Assembly: GCA_036644995.1 (NCBI GenBank)
Contig: JAVXOZ010000008.1
Span: forward strand, 13,897 to 77,896
Source of the DNA: Cryptoclostridium sp036644995
GTDB taxonomy: Bacteria > Bacillota > Dehalobacteriia > UBA7702
Length of the DNA stretch: 64,000 nt
Reading direction: 5' to 3'
Shown here in pieces: positions 26,686 through 35,908 of this stretch. The stretch's first letter is position 1; every line of letters begins with the position of its first letter. The notes under the pieces were generated by a model. The model was not told the DNA's origin. It searched no databases and saw nothing but the letters and a program-made list of their open reading frames with translations. Both the position numbers and the translations under genes were made by a program.

Positions 26686-28080
26686 TTATTTGGCTTTCAT
26701 TCTGTTTCTTTCGGGAATGAGGTAATTCTTTTGGAAATCTTCTGTTTCTTTGGCAATTACATTGCTTAAAAGCAACAGGGCTATTAAGTTTGGTATTGCC
26801 ATTAAAGCATTGAAAATATCGGATATTGCCCATGCCAAATCCAAAGAAACTATGGCACCAAAGAAGGGTAAGAGTGAGAATATTACACGGTAAGGCACAT
26901 TAGCTTTGGTGCTGCCCACTAAATATTCCAAACATTTTTCACCATAATAGGACCAGCCTAAAATAGTGGATGAGGCAAAGAGTAAAATACCAATGGTAAC
27001 CAAAACGCTACCGAATTTACCCAATGCCGAAGCAAATGCCAAGGTGGTTAATTCCGAGCCGGAAATGAAAGCACCTGTTGCATCAGTTGTGCCCAAAACA
27101 CCGGAGCTGGCAATAACAAGACCTGTTAAACTACATATGATGATGGTATCAATAAAGGTACCGGTCATGGATACATAGCCTTGTCTGCAAGGATGGTCTG
27201 TTTTTGCGGCTGCTGCTGCGATAGGGGCAGAACCTAAACCTGCTTCATTGGAGAACACACCACGTGCAACCCCAAAGCGGATAGCATTGGCAACTGTGGC
27301 ACCTAAAACACCACCAACTGCGGATCTGGGTGAAAAGGCATCTGTGAAGATAGCAGCTAAACCTGCGGGTACGTTTTGAATATTAATAACAATTACAGTA
27401 ATAGCTACGATAAAATAAAAGGCTGCCATAAAAGGCACGATTTTTGAGGATACTTTGGCGATGCTCTTGATACCGCCTAAAATTACAAAGAGACAAAAGA
27501 TTACAATAATAATACCGGTAACCCAAGCAGGGATGTTGAATGTGCTGTTTAAAGCACCTGCAACTGCATTACTTTGGGTCATGTTCCCAATCCCAAATGA
27601 GGCTACAACAGCAAAGAAGGCAAATAAAGCTGCCATGACTCTGCCGAGTCCCTTCCATTTAAGACCATCACGGAGTGCGTACATTGTGCCGCCTGCCATT
27701 TCGCCTTTATCGTTTACTACACGATATTTTACAGCGATAACGCTTTCAGCGTATTTTGTGGAAAGACCAAAAATAGCGGTAATCCACATCCAGAATAAAG
27801 CCCCGGGACCACCTGCCACCATTGCCGTGGCAACCCCTGCGATATTCCCTACCCCTACGGTAGCAGATAATGCCGTCATTAATGATTGGAAAGGGGTAAT
27901 ATCCCCTTTTGTGCCTGAGTTTTTCTTAAAGATAGACTTTAAGGCGTAACCCAAATTCCTCCAAGGTAAAAATTTCAGTCGGAAGGTAAGGAAGATACCG
28001 GTACCCACCAAAAGAACCAACATGACAGGACCCCACACGAAGTCATCAATCATGCCTACGATGTTAGCGAATGTTTCCAT
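26686..28080 (-). CDS. Alanine/glycine:cation symporter (AGCS family)
   Basis: About 464 residues with roughly ten membrane segments. Family signatures include NIAGVATAMVAGGPGALFWM (about 80-100), the KYAESVIAVKYR segment and GVARGVFSNEAGLGSAPIAA (about 275-295). It imports alanine or glycine with Na+ or H+. Of several clustered starts I favour ATG 28080, eight bases after AAAGG; GTG 28089 and ATG 28086 lie in the site itself. A single gene, divergent from 28273. Confidence 0.94.
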   Translation of the reverse strand: METFANIVGMIDDFVWGPVMLVLLVGTGIFLTFRLKFLPWRNLGYALKSIFKKNSGTKGDITPFQSLMTALSATVGVGNIAGVATAMVAGGPGALFWMWITAIFGLSTKYAESVIAVKYRVVNDKGEMAGGTMYALRDGLKWKGLGRVMAALFAFFAVVASFGIGNMTQSNAVAGALNSTFNIPAWVTGIIIVIFCLFVILGGIKSIAKVSSKIVPFMAAFYFIVAITVIVINIQNVPAGLAAIFTDAFSPRSAVGGVLGATVANAIRFGVARGVFSNEAGLGSAPIAAAAAKTDHPCRQGYVSMTGTFIDTIIICSLTGLVIASSGVLGTTDATGAFISGSELTTLAFASALGKFGSVLVTIGILLFASSTILGWSYYGEKCLEYLVGSTKANVPYRVIFSLLPFFGAIVSLDLAWAISDIFNALMAIPNLIALLLLSNVIAKETEDFQKNYLIPERNRMKAK

Positions 28081-28272
28081 AACCATCACCTTTCTTAAAT
28101 AAATACTTATAATCTATAATAATACTTCAAATCAACGCAAAATACAATAAAAATTTACAAAAAATTCACACAATATCTATAATTTGTCAAATATTTAAAA
28201 AAATATCTACATTTTAGGCTAAATATGTTATAATTTATATTAATAGTAATTACTTACTATAAGGAGGCAATT

Positions 28273-28665
28273 ATGGATCCAAGTCAAGATTGGTTTTTAC
28301 GCCAGTTAATGAATTTAGCAGATGGCATCCAAGGAATCCACAGCCAAAGCAGCAAAATAGAAATACCCCAACCCACAAATGCTGTTAATAGCGATGAAAT
28401 ATTGCCGCTGATTTTAAATGGCATGATAAAAAGCGGCAAAATAGACGAAGCGGAAAATTTATTGTTTCGCTGTGTGGAAAATTATCCCTTAGTGGAAAAT
28501 TACACTATTGGATTGGACTTTTACACAAAATTAGCTACGATGGATGCAGATGATTTAAAAGCAGCAGGGTGGAGCAGAGAAGAAATTAAAGACGGCATAG
28601 CCGACTTGCATTTTTTAATATTTGATGAACCATTGGATAGAAAGACAATTTTTGAGGAGGAATAA
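28273..28665 (+). CDS. Hypothetical protein upstream of the AmmeMemoRadiSam genes
   Basis: A 130-residue acidic, helix-rich soluble protein with no signal peptide or membrane segment. Clear AAGGAGG site. The central part (SGKIDEAENLLFRCVENYP) reads like a helical repeat of the TPR kind, and the C-terminus is strongly acidic. It may belong to the Clostridia-restricted DUF6483 group, but I cannot confirm this. It is 3 bp ahead of the LigB-AMMECR1 gene, so the two are cotranscribed. Confidence 0.7.
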   Translation: MDPSQDWFLRQLMNLADGIQGIHSQSSKIEIPQPTNAVNSDEILPLILNGMIKSGKIDEAENLLFRCVENYPLVENYTIGLDFYTKLATMDADDLKAAGWSREEIKDGIADLHFLIFDEPLDRKTIFEEE

Positions 28666-28668
28666 AAA

Positions 28669-30075
28669 ATGGGAAAAATTTTAGGAAGATTTATATTACC
28701 CCATCCACCTATTTTGATTCCTCAAATAGGTGGAGAAGATGCAAGAAAAGGTCAGGGAACCTTGGATAGTTTTGCTGCCATAGGCAAAAAAATTGCAGAG
28801 CTGAAACCACAAAATATAATTATTATAAGTCCCCATGCCCCTATGTTTAACGATAAATTTTATATTAACACCAATTCCCGTATCAGCGGTGATATGTCGC
28901 AATTTAAGCACAAAGAAATTTTATTGGGCTTTAATAATAATACAGGGCTTATTGACCTTATTACCCATGCTGCAAAAAATTTAGATATTAAAGCAGGGGC
29001 GGTTTCAGAAAATTTATTGCGTCGCTATGGTCTATCCTATGATTTAGACCATGGAATTATTGTACCTATGTATTTTATAAGTCATTTTTATACAGATTTT
29101 AACCTGATTCCTGTTTCTTTGACTTCCCGTAGTCCCAAAGAGCACTATTTAATGGGTGAGGCAATAGCCCAAGGGGTATTGGCAAGTGATGAAGATGCGG
29201 TTATAATTGCCAGCGGTGATTTATCCCATAAATTAAAAGAAGATGGCCCCTATGGTTTTGCTGAGGAAGGACCAATTTTTGATGAGTTGTTGATTAGCTT
29301 ACTCAAAGAAAATAATATTGAGGGTTTACTGAGTATTGATAGTAAATTAGAAGAAAAAGCAGCCCAATGTGGACTTTATTCTTTCTATATACTTTTAGGA
29401 ACATTAAAAGGATACAATATGGCTGCCAAAGTACACTCCTATGAGAAACCTTTTGGGGTAGGCTATTTAACCGCCACCATAGACCAAGGTGCAACCACAG
29501 AACATAAGCCTTTGGCATCATATCTCAGTAAGCGTGAAGCAAGTTTAAAGGAAATGCAAAGTGTGGAATCTCCGCCCTTGGCTTTGGCAAGAGCCGCCCT
29601 TTCCTATTATTTGGATACGGGCAAGGAAATGACCATACCTGAAAACTTTCCCGAGGAATGGATAAGTAATCAAGGCGGCACTTTTGTAAGTTTTAAAAAG
29701 GATAATAATTTGCGTGGCTGTGTTGGTACCATTAGTGCCACCCAACCAAATTTAGCTGAAGAAATCATCAATAATGCCATATCCGCAGGAACAAAAGATT
29801 ACCGTTTTTCACCTATTACCCCGGGAGAAGTTGCAGAACTTACTGTTTCTGTTGATGTTTTGGGCGATATTGAAGATATTGAAAGTGAAGATGATTTAGA
29901 CCCTTTAAATTATGGCGTAATAGTAACCAGTGGCTCCAAGCGTGGGCTTTTGCTCCCTAATTTGGAGGGAGTGGATTCTGTGGAGCAGCAAATCCGCATT
30001 GCCAAGGAAAAGGCAGGTATACCTTTTTTTAAAAAAGTGAATTTACAAAGATTTAAAGTGGTACGATATGAGTGA
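28669..30075 (+). CDS. AmmeMemoRadiSam protein: LigB/MEMO-like domain fused to AMMECR1
   Basis: A 468-residue fusion. Residues 1-~270 are a class III extradiol-dioxygenase (LigB/MEMO) fold with metal-ligand-type motifs LPHPPI, SPHAP, DHGIIVP and SGDLSHKL. Residues ~290-468 are an AMMECR1 domain (NNLRGCVGTI, SAGTKDYRFSPI). In bacteria these two and a specific radical SAM enzyme form the AmmeMemoRadiSam set, whose reaction is unestablished. The radical SAM gene follows with an 8-bp overlap. Confidence 0.9.
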   Translation: MGKILGRFILPHPPILIPQIGGEDARKGQGTLDSFAAIGKKIAELKPQNIIIISPHAPMFNDKFYINTNSRISGDMSQFKHKEILLGFNNNTGLIDLITHAAKNLDIKAGAVSENLLRRYGLSYDLDHGIIVPMYFISHFYTDFNLIPVSLTSRSPKEHYLMGEAIAQGVLASDEDAVIIASGDLSHKLKEDGPYGFAEEGPIFDELLISLLKENNIEGLLSIDSKLEEKAAQCGLYSFYILLGTLKGYNMAAKVHSYEKPFGVGYLTATIDQGATTEHKPLASYLSKREASLKEMQSVESPPLALARAALSYYLDTGKEMTIPENFPEEWISNQGGTFVSFKKDNNLRGCVGTISATQPNLAEEIINNAISAGTKDYRFSPITPGEVAELTVSVDVLGDIEDIESEDDLDPLNYGVIVTSGSKRGLLLPNLEGVDSVEQQIRIAKEKAGIPFFKKVNLQRFKVVRYE

Positions 30076-30937
30076 AATAATTACTAAAACAGCAGAATAT
30101 TGGGAACCTTGCAATGATAAAATTCGCTGTACCCTTTGCCCCCATCAGTGCTTAATCGGGGTGGGGAAAGCGGGATTATGTTTGGGCAGAAAAAATATTG
30201 ATGGTAAATTGATAGCGGAAAATTACGGCAGAGTTACCTCTATGGCGGTGGATCCCATGACAAAAAAACCACTTAACCGTTTTTATGCAGCTAATACCAT
30301 TTTAACAGTAGCTTCTTATGGCTGTAATTTTAAGTGTAATTTTTGCCAAAACCACAGTATTTCTCAGCAAGAGAATGATTACACATATTATTCCCCCAAA
30401 GCAATACTGGATTTGGCTTTACACCACACTATTAATGATAATGTAGGTTTGGCTTTTTCCTATAATGAACCCACTATATCCTTTGAATATGTGAAGGATT
30501 GTTTTAAATTGATTAAAGCCGCAGGTCTTAAAACCATATTGGTAACCAATGGCTATTTGGCAGAAAAACCTTTTGGCGAATTGGCAGCTTTAACCGATGC
30601 CATGAACATAGATTTAAAGGGGTTTAATGAAAATTTTTACCATAAAATATGCGGTGGTGATTTAGAAACCGTGAAAAAGAATATCACCACAGCAGTGGAA
30701 AATTGTCATGTTGAAATTACAACTTTGGTGATACCTCAATTAAATGATGATTTACAGGAAATAAAAGCCATGGCAAAATGGATAGGGGAGTTAAATCCGG
30801 AAATTCCTTACCATTTAAGTAGATTTTTTCCACGTTATAAAATGGAAAATCAAGAGCCAACACCATTGGCTACCATGTCGGAAGCTGCTGAAGTGGCATC
30901 GGAATATCTGAAATATGTATATTTGGGCAATATGTAA
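30068..30937 (+). CDS. AmmeMemoRadiSam system radical SAM enzyme
   Basis: A 289-residue radical SAM protein of the PflA-like type. The cluster motif is CNFKCNFCQN (about 92-101). An N-terminal CTLCPHQCLIG (about 18-28) adds two further cysteine pairs, and NEPTISFE and DLKGFNENFY mark the barrel. It is translationally coupled to the LigB-AMMECR1 fusion. The substrate is unknown. Confidence 0.92.
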   Translation: MSEIITKTAEYWEPCNDKIRCTLCPHQCLIGVGKAGLCLGRKNIDGKLIAENYGRVTSMAVDPMTKKPLNRFYAANTILTVASYGCNFKCNFCQNHSISQQENDYTYYSPKAILDLALHHTINDNVGLAFSYNEPTISFEYVKDCFKLIKAAGLKTILVTNGYLAEKPFGELAALTDAMNIDLKGFNENFYHKICGGDLETVKKNITTAVENCHVEITTLVIPQLNDDLQEIKAMAKWIGELNPEIPYHLSRFFPRYKMENQEPTPLATMSEAAEVASEYLKYVYLGNM

Positions 30938-30973
30938 ATGTTAAAATTAACTAAATAAGCCATTAAATGGAAT

Positions 30974-31014
30974 AAAGCACTGAATTTTCAAAAAATGAAA
31001 ATTCAGTGCTTTTT
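30974..31014. terminator. Bidirectional terminator between the radical SAM gene and copA
   Basis: AAAGCACTGAATTTTC and its complement form a 16-bp stem with runs of A on the left and T on the right; it can serve both converging genes. Confidence 0.85.
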
Positions 31015-31051
31015 AAGTTGGATATTTTGGATTTTATAGTAAAATCGCAAA

Positions 31052-33238
31052 TTATATTTTGTAAAGATTTAATCGCAGGGCATTTAATACCACGGAAATA
31101 GAAGAAAAGGACATGGCAGCCGCTGCTATCATGGGGTTTAACAGTGGGCCACCAAAAAAGTATAATATACCTGCGGCAATGGGTATGCCTAAAATATTGT
31201 AGAAAAATGCCCAAAACAAATTCTGTTTTATATTTCTCATAGTGGCTTTGGATAAAGCTATGCTTTTGGTAACACCCTGAAGATTAGAGGACATGATTAC
31301 CACATCGGCTGTGGCTATGGCAGCATCAGTACCGCCACCCATGGCTATACCCACATCTGCGGTGGCAAGTGCCGGGGCATCATTTATGCCATCTCCAACC
31401 ATGGCTACGGTTGCACCTTTGCTTTTTAATTTAGCTATGATATTGGCTTTATCCTCAGGCAAAACTTCGGAAAAAATTTGTTTTATCCCCACTGCATTCC
31501 CAATGGCGGCGGCTGTTTCTTTTTTGTCACCGGTTAACAAAACCGTGTTAATCTTGGCATTTTTTAAAGATTGAATTACGGTTTCGGCATTTTCTTTTAA
31601 GGGGTCTGCCAAGGCAATTATTCCTATTATTTCATTGTTTTTGCAAAAAAAGATTGGTGTTTTACCTGCTTTCCCTAAATCATCTGCAATACTTTTCCAA
31701 GAGCCAATGTTTATGGCTTGGTCTTTTAATGATTTTTCATTACCTGCGGAATATTGAACATCATCAAGGTTAGCCTTGATACCGCTGCCGGGTAATGCTG
31801 TAAAATCACTTACTTTTAAAAGTGTTAATTTTTTATTTTTGGCTTCACCTAAAATTGCTTTGCCCAATGGGTGCTCGGTTTCCCGCTCTAAACTGGCGGC
31901 AATGGTTAAAAGTTCTGTTTTGGTGATGGAATTTTGGGGTATTATATCTGTTAACTCGGGGTTTCCACGGGTTATTGTTCCTGTTTTATCAAATACTACG
32001 GTATTTATTTTGTGGCTTATTTCCAAGGCTTCGGCACTTTTAAAAATAACACCTGCTTCTGTTCCTTTGCCTGTGCCTACCATAATAGCTGTGGGAGTTG
32101 CCAAACCTAAAGCACAAGGGCAAGAAATTACCAATACCGAAACAAATACCGTTAAAGCAAAGGAAAATTCTTTGCCCATAAATAGCCAAAAAACCCCTGC
32201 AATTAAGGCTATTACCATTACTGTGGGCACAAAATAACCTGCTATTATATCTGCTATTCTGGCTATGGGTGCTTTGGAACCTGCTGCATCCTCCACCATT
32301 TTAACAATTCTGGCTAATGCTGTATTTTTTCCACTTTGGGTGGCTATACATTTTAAGGAACCATTAAAATTTAATGAACCACCATATACATTATCTTTAC
32401 TGCTTTTTTCCACAGGTATGCTTTCCCCTGTGAGCATAGATTCATCTACCGCTGATGAACCGCTGATAATTATGCCATCACCGGGTATTTTTTCACCGGG
32501 ACGCACTATAAAGATATCATCAATGATTATATCTTTGGCAGGGATTTCAATTTCTGCACCATTACGGATAACTAAAGCTTTTTGGGGGGCTAAATCCAAT
32601 AATTTACCAATGCTTTTTCCTGTTTTGGCTTTGGCTTTGGCTTCCATATATCTGCCTACCATTACCAAAGCTATTATCATTGCCGCAGATTCAAAATAGA
32701 TATTGTGGCTATCCCCTATAAACAGAGAATAAATGCTGTATAGCAGTGCAGAAACAGTGCCTATGGCAACTAAACTATCCATATTGGGGTGACCTTTGAG
32801 CAAGGATGGTATGCCAATTTTATAAAATTGGGCACCGGCAATAACCACGGGAATGGTTAAAATTAATTGGGCAATACCATTATGCAAAAATTGAGGCACA
32901 GGTATACCCACCATATGCCCCATGGATATGTAAAAAACAAATAGGGCAAAGGTGGCGGCAATAATGAGCTTTAGTTTTTCTTTTTTTAGCCTGTCCTCAT
33001 CGTCGTCATCGTTTTCTTCTTCTTGGGTAAATGCTTCAAATCCTGCATTTTCCACGGCTTTTATAATGCCGTTTATTTCAGCTTCATCGCCTTTTTTTAC
33101 TGTGGCATTTATTTTTTCAGTTGTTAGACTAACACTGACTTCTTCAACATAATTGAGCTTTTTAATTACTTTTTCGGCATTTGCCACACAGCCGGCACAA
33201 TGGAGGCCACGAATATTTAATACTATTTTTTTTGACAT
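31052..33238 (-). CDS. copA: Copper-exporting P1B-type ATPase
   Basis: A 728-residue heavy-metal pump that exports Cu(I) using ATP. One N-terminal HMA domain with GLHCAGC (about 10-16) is followed by an acidic EEENDDDDEDR linker, eight predicted membrane helices, the TGES actuator loop, the CPC metal site in SCPCALGLATPTA, DKTGT (phosphorylated Asp) and GDGINDAPAL. Normal length and complete. Downstream of the LiaF-like gene with a 37-bp gap. No CsoR or CopZ gene is nearby. Confidence 0.96.
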   Translation of the reverse strand: MSKKIVLNIRGLHCAGCVANAEKVIKKLNYVEEVSVSLTTEKINATVKKGDEAEINGIIKAVENAGFEAFTQEEENDDDDEDRLKKEKLKLIIAATFALFVFYISMGHMVGIPVPQFLHNGIAQLILTIPVVIAGAQFYKIGIPSLLKGHPNMDSLVAIGTVSALLYSIYSLFIGDSHNIYFESAAMIIALVMVGRYMEAKAKAKTGKSIGKLLDLAPQKALVIRNGAEIEIPAKDIIIDDIFIVRPGEKIPGDGIIISGSSAVDESMLTGESIPVEKSSKDNVYGGSLNFNGSLKCIATQSGKNTALARIVKMVEDAAGSKAPIARIADIIAGYFVPTVMVIALIAGVFWLFMGKEFSFALTVFVSVLVISCPCALGLATPTAIMVGTGKGTEAGVIFKSAEALEISHKINTVVFDKTGTITRGNPELTDIIPQNSITKTELLTIAASLERETEHPLGKAILGEAKNKKLTLLKVSDFTALPGSGIKANLDDVQYSAGNEKSLKDQAINIGSWKSIADDLGKAGKTPIFFCKNNEIIGIIALADPLKENAETVIQSLKNAKINTVLLTGDKKETAAAIGNAVGIKQIFSEVLPEDKANIIAKLKSKGATVAMVGDGINDAPALATADVGIAMGGGTDAAIATADVVIMSSNLQGVTKSIALSKATMRNIKQNLFWAFFYNILGIPIAAGILYFFGGPLLNPMIAAAAMSFSSISVVLNALRLNLYKI

Positions 33239-33275
33239 ATAAAAATCTCCTTTTTCTTTCTATTATAGTGCCAAA

Positions 33276-33941
33276 TTATTTTAATTCGATACTACCTAAA
33301 ATAGCAGAACAATCCAAATGCACCGTGGGGCAATTAATTGCCATGGATTGGGTGGTTTTATTTTCCACAGAGCCTAAAAAAGGTGAGCTGCTTATCATAA
33401 TTTTTACATTGGGCGGAAAAAATATTTCCACACTGCCCATAAAAGCATAGGCACTGATATGTATATCTTTTTCAATTATTGCACAACTTAAATCTAAAAC
33501 CGAAGTCCCCATTACCGCACTGATTTTTCCGCCGTAGTAGGGTTCATTGGTTACCCTGCCTTGGGCATTGCTGCAAAATGATGCTATATTGCTGTTGGTG
33601 CTATTTTTTGGGTACATAAAGCGTTTTATGCCCCCAATGCCAAAAATTAGAGCAATTCCCAGTATAACAAAAAATCCGGGAATAATCAATTTCCATAATA
33701 GTCCCCAAGGAATAATACCCCAAGCGGAAACCAGCAATCCCAAACCTATTATAAGCCCTACGCTATTGCACCAATTAAAGCCTTTTTTAATAATACTTGC
33801 AACACAGGGGATAATAATAAATAAGGTCCACCAACCGTGAAAGAAAATATCAATAGCCCAAAAATTTAAGGCATTGCCACCTAATATTACCCCCAAAAGA
33901 ATAAGGAGCACTCCCCAGCATACAGAACCAAAATTTCTCAT
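33276..33941 (-). CDS. LiaF-like membrane protein
   Basis: A 221-residue protein with about four membrane segments in residues 1-110. The C-terminal beta-rich domain (about 140-221) repeats motifs such as ISAVMGTSVLDLS, AFMGSVEIFFPP and SPFLGSVENK. This layout matches LiaF/YvqF, which in Bacillus restrains the LiaRS cell-envelope stress system. No LiaRS pair is adjacent. It is probably cotranscribed with copA. Confidence 0.85.
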   Translation of the reverse strand: MRNFGSVCWGVLLILLGVILGGNALNFWAIDIFFHGWWTLFIIIPCVASIIKKGFNWCNSVGLIIGLGLLVSAWGIIPWGLLWKLIIPGFFVILGIALIFGIGGIKRFMYPKNSTNSNIASFCSNAQGRVTNEPYYGGKISAVMGTSVLDLSCAIIEKDIHISAYAFMGSVEIFFPPNVKIMISSSPFLGSVENKTTQSMAINCPTVHLDCSAILGSIELK

Positions 33942-34194
33942 AAATTACCTCATTTTTCTTTGTGTTATATATTTAGCAATAAAAATAAAAAAGCCTCATC
34001 AGTTAGGTTATTTTGTTCCTTTATTTACACTTTCAGCCATCTCATTTATCCCATATAACGTTTTATTTTAAGTATAACATAGTGATAAAATCTTTTCATT
34101 AAAATAACATTAAAAACCATATTAATTTGTAGTTAATATTTTTTATAAATATGTTAGTTTTCCGAATTTTTTATCTCTTTATGCGTCAAATTAC
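33942..34194. other. AT-rich divergent intergenic DNA before the MarR gene
   Basis: The stretch holds upstream sequence of the LiaF-like gene (minus). I see no recognisable RNA element or open frame. Confidence 0.4.
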
Positions 34195-34222
34195 TTGACA
34201 AATCATCACAACATGTTATAAT
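34195..34222 (+). promoter_or_regulatory. Promoter of the MarR-type gene
   Basis: TTGACA (34195-34200) and TATAAT (34217-34222) are separated by 16 bases. Confidence 0.75.
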
Positions 34223-34235
34223 ATAGCATAGGTTG

Positions 34236-34265
34236 AAATTTGTTATGACAAAATTACAAATTTAA
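34236..34265 (+). promoter_or_regulatory. Candidate MarR operator
   Basis: AATTTGTTATGACAAAATT (centre near 34246) is an inverted repeat resembling the TTTG-N6-CAAA boxes bound by FabT-like MarR proteins. An outer pair AAATTTGT / ACAAATTT encloses it. It lies just downstream of the -10 box, suiting autorepression. Confidence 0.45.
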
Positions 34266-34299
34266 TATAGGAAATTCAGAAAGGTATTGATGAAATATT

Positions 34300-34773
34300 A
34301 TGAAGCAAGTAAAAAAAGAAATTAATGAATTTTTAGTGGAAACTTTTAACGACATACTTAAAATTGAAGAATCCACACTAAAAAAATCACCTTACAGCAA
34401 TGTTACCATGAAAGAGTTCCATCTTTTGGAAACAGTGTACAGACGTGGTAAAAACAACGGTGATAATACCGCAGGTGCCATAGCCAAAGAATTGAGAGTT
34501 ACCCCGGGTACATTAACTACTGCGGTTAAATTATTGGAGAAAAAGGGCTATCTAAAAAGATTAAAAGATGCTAAAGATAAACGCTCTGTACATATTGTGG
34601 TAACAAAACTTGGGGAAAAAGCCAATGTAGACCATCAAAAATTCCATAACGATATGGTGGAAGACGTTATTTCTGTATTATCTGAAGATGAATCCAAAGC
34701 GTTTTTAAAAGGACTTAAAACACTGGGTGATTTCTTTGAACAGCAGGATAAAAAAATCAACAAAATAAACTAA
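34300..34773 (+). CDS. MarR-family regulator (possibly FabT-like)
   Basis: A 157-residue winged-helix regulator. The recognition region AGAIAKELRVTPGTLTTAVKLLEKKGYLKRLKD (split across about 60-92) and the DKRSVHIVVT wing are typical of MarR. The overall look and the candidate operator recall FabT, the fatty-acid synthesis repressor, but no fab genes are nearby, so the target is unassigned. It is a single gene with its own promoter and terminator. Confidence 0.87.
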   Translation: MKQVKKEINEFLVETFNDILKIEESTLKKSPYSNVTMKEFHLLETVYRRGKNNGDNTAGAIAKELRVTPGTLTTAVKLLEKKGYLKRLKDAKDKRSVHIVVTKLGEKANVDHQKFHNDMVEDVISVLSEDESKAFLKGLKTLGDFFEQQDKKINKIN

Positions 34774-34791
34774 TATATAAAATGAAAAAAG

Positions 34792-34836
34792 GCAGGTCAA
34801 GGTTATCTTTTAAGATAATCAGTGACCTGCTGTTTT
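34792..34836 (+). terminator. Terminator of the MarR gene
   Basis: GCAGGTCA pairs with TGACCTGC outside an inner stem GGTTATCTT/AAGATAATC, followed by TGTTTTT. Confidence 0.8.
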
Positions 34837-34909
34837 TATTTATGGTTCTATACTAAATATTGTGGTGTATGATATAAGCTTTATAAAAAGTCTCAAAAAA
34901 GAGCCTTAA

Positions 34910-35689
34910 TTATTCGCTCATGGTTATTAATTGGTCTATGCGGTTTTTGGCTTCTACTAAAAATTCTTTTTCATTTTTGTAAATTTCGGTATTGGCAATT
35001 AGCTCCATGGTGTAGGGAATATTTCTATTTTTTATCAGTGGTATAATTTTAGTGAAATCTATTTCGCCGTCAAAGGGTAACCAATGTCTATCTTTAATGC
35101 CATCGTTATCTGAAAGATGATAAGCGGATAAAAGTTTATTGTATTTTTCCAGCAAGTAAAATTCATCTCTGAGATTGGCGTGGGATGTATCAAAGCAAAA
35201 GCCCAATTCTTTTACGGGAAATTCTGCCCACACTGCTTCTAAATAATCACTGCGCCAGGTATTTTCCAAGGATAGCACTGTATTGTTGGCTTGAGCTACA
35301 GGGATAAGTGCCTCAATACTTTTAAGCAAGCTTTTGTTGGGTGCAGGTACCTCGCCTTTTTCACATAAATGCAACACCAAATTATGTAAATTGTAATCTG
35401 CCATTTCTTCAATGGTGCGGCAAATTGGCTCAAGGTGCTTTTTGCGTTTAAGGTTATCTTCACTCCATATAGCGTTATCATCACACCCGGACATATGGAT
35501 GTTAAAAATATCTAAATCCATAGCCCTTGTGTTTTTTACCATTTCTGAACAGGTGATGGGCCATGAGCATACTTCATCTTCCCACCAAATCATTATTCCG
35601 TCAAAGCCGGTTTCTTTAATTAATTCAATGCGTTGATTAAAATCTGTAAAGAAACCATACCAACTAAAAATTCCGGTTTGTTCTGACAT
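34910..35689 (-). CDS. Sugar phosphate isomerase/epimerase-like TIM barrel
   Basis: A 259-residue protein of the xylose-isomerase-like (AP endonuclease 2) superfamily. Visible barrel elements include a Glu in LSLENTWRS, Asp-His in FCFDTSHANLRD, and His in SAYHLSDNDG, which together would form the metal site. Substrate cannot be told from sequence. The ATG follows AGAGG. Element copy 3 lies directly upstream. Confidence 0.82.
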   Translation of the reverse strand: MSEQTGIFSWYGFFTDFNQRIELIKETGFDGIMIWWEDEVCSWPITCSEMVKNTRAMDLDIFNIHMSGCDDNAIWSEDNLKRKKHLEPICRTIEEMADYNLHNLVLHLCEKGEVPAPNKSLLKSIEALIPVAQANNTVLSLENTWRSDYLEAVWAEFPVKELGFCFDTSHANLRDEFYLLEKYNKLLSAYHLSDNDGIKDRHWLPFDGEIDFTKIIPLIKNRNIPYTMELIANTEIYKNEKEFLVEAKNRIDQLITMSE

Positions 35690-35726
35690 TGTTTTGCCTC
35701 TATTCTTTGAAATATAGTAAATATCC

Positions 35727-35886
35727 AGGCTGTTGATAAAGTCTGATATTCGGCAAAATCCCTTCCCATCCGCTGTTTATGTACATTTAGGTACATAAGC
35801 ATCCACTGCTCAGGGAGTTTTACCGAATCTAAGTCTTTCTTAACAGTCTGGCATCTTGTCAAACAACTATGTTTTTTGACAATCTG
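35727..35886 (+). repeat. Dispersed palindromic element, copy 3 (long form)
   Basis: The core is 35727-35849 and the tail hairpin runs to 35886. The inner arm is the palindromic type (GTACATAAGCA) although the outer part of that stem has diverged. It lies between two minus-strand genes, upstream of the TIM-barrel gene. The left and right flanks share only a degraded AATAT-type match. Confidence 0.88.
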
Positions 35887-35908
35887 AATATGTTGATTAT
35901 TTTATTGA

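Noticed and set aside
26534..26833. 99-codon minus-strand frame overlapping the AGCS symporter end
   Set aside because: It runs through the terminator and antisense-frame of a clear gene and has no recognisable protein character.
27455..27949. 164-codon plus-strand frame inside the AGCS gene
   Set aside because: It is a reverse-frame shadow of a well-supported membrane protein; no ribosome site.
31776..32237. 153-codon frame opposite copA
   Set aside because: Antisense shadow of conserved P-type ATPase motifs.
35620..35862. 80-codon minus-strand frame across element copy 3
   Set aside because: It consists mostly of repeat sequence, is not shared by the other copies as an open frame, and overlaps the TIM-barrel start.
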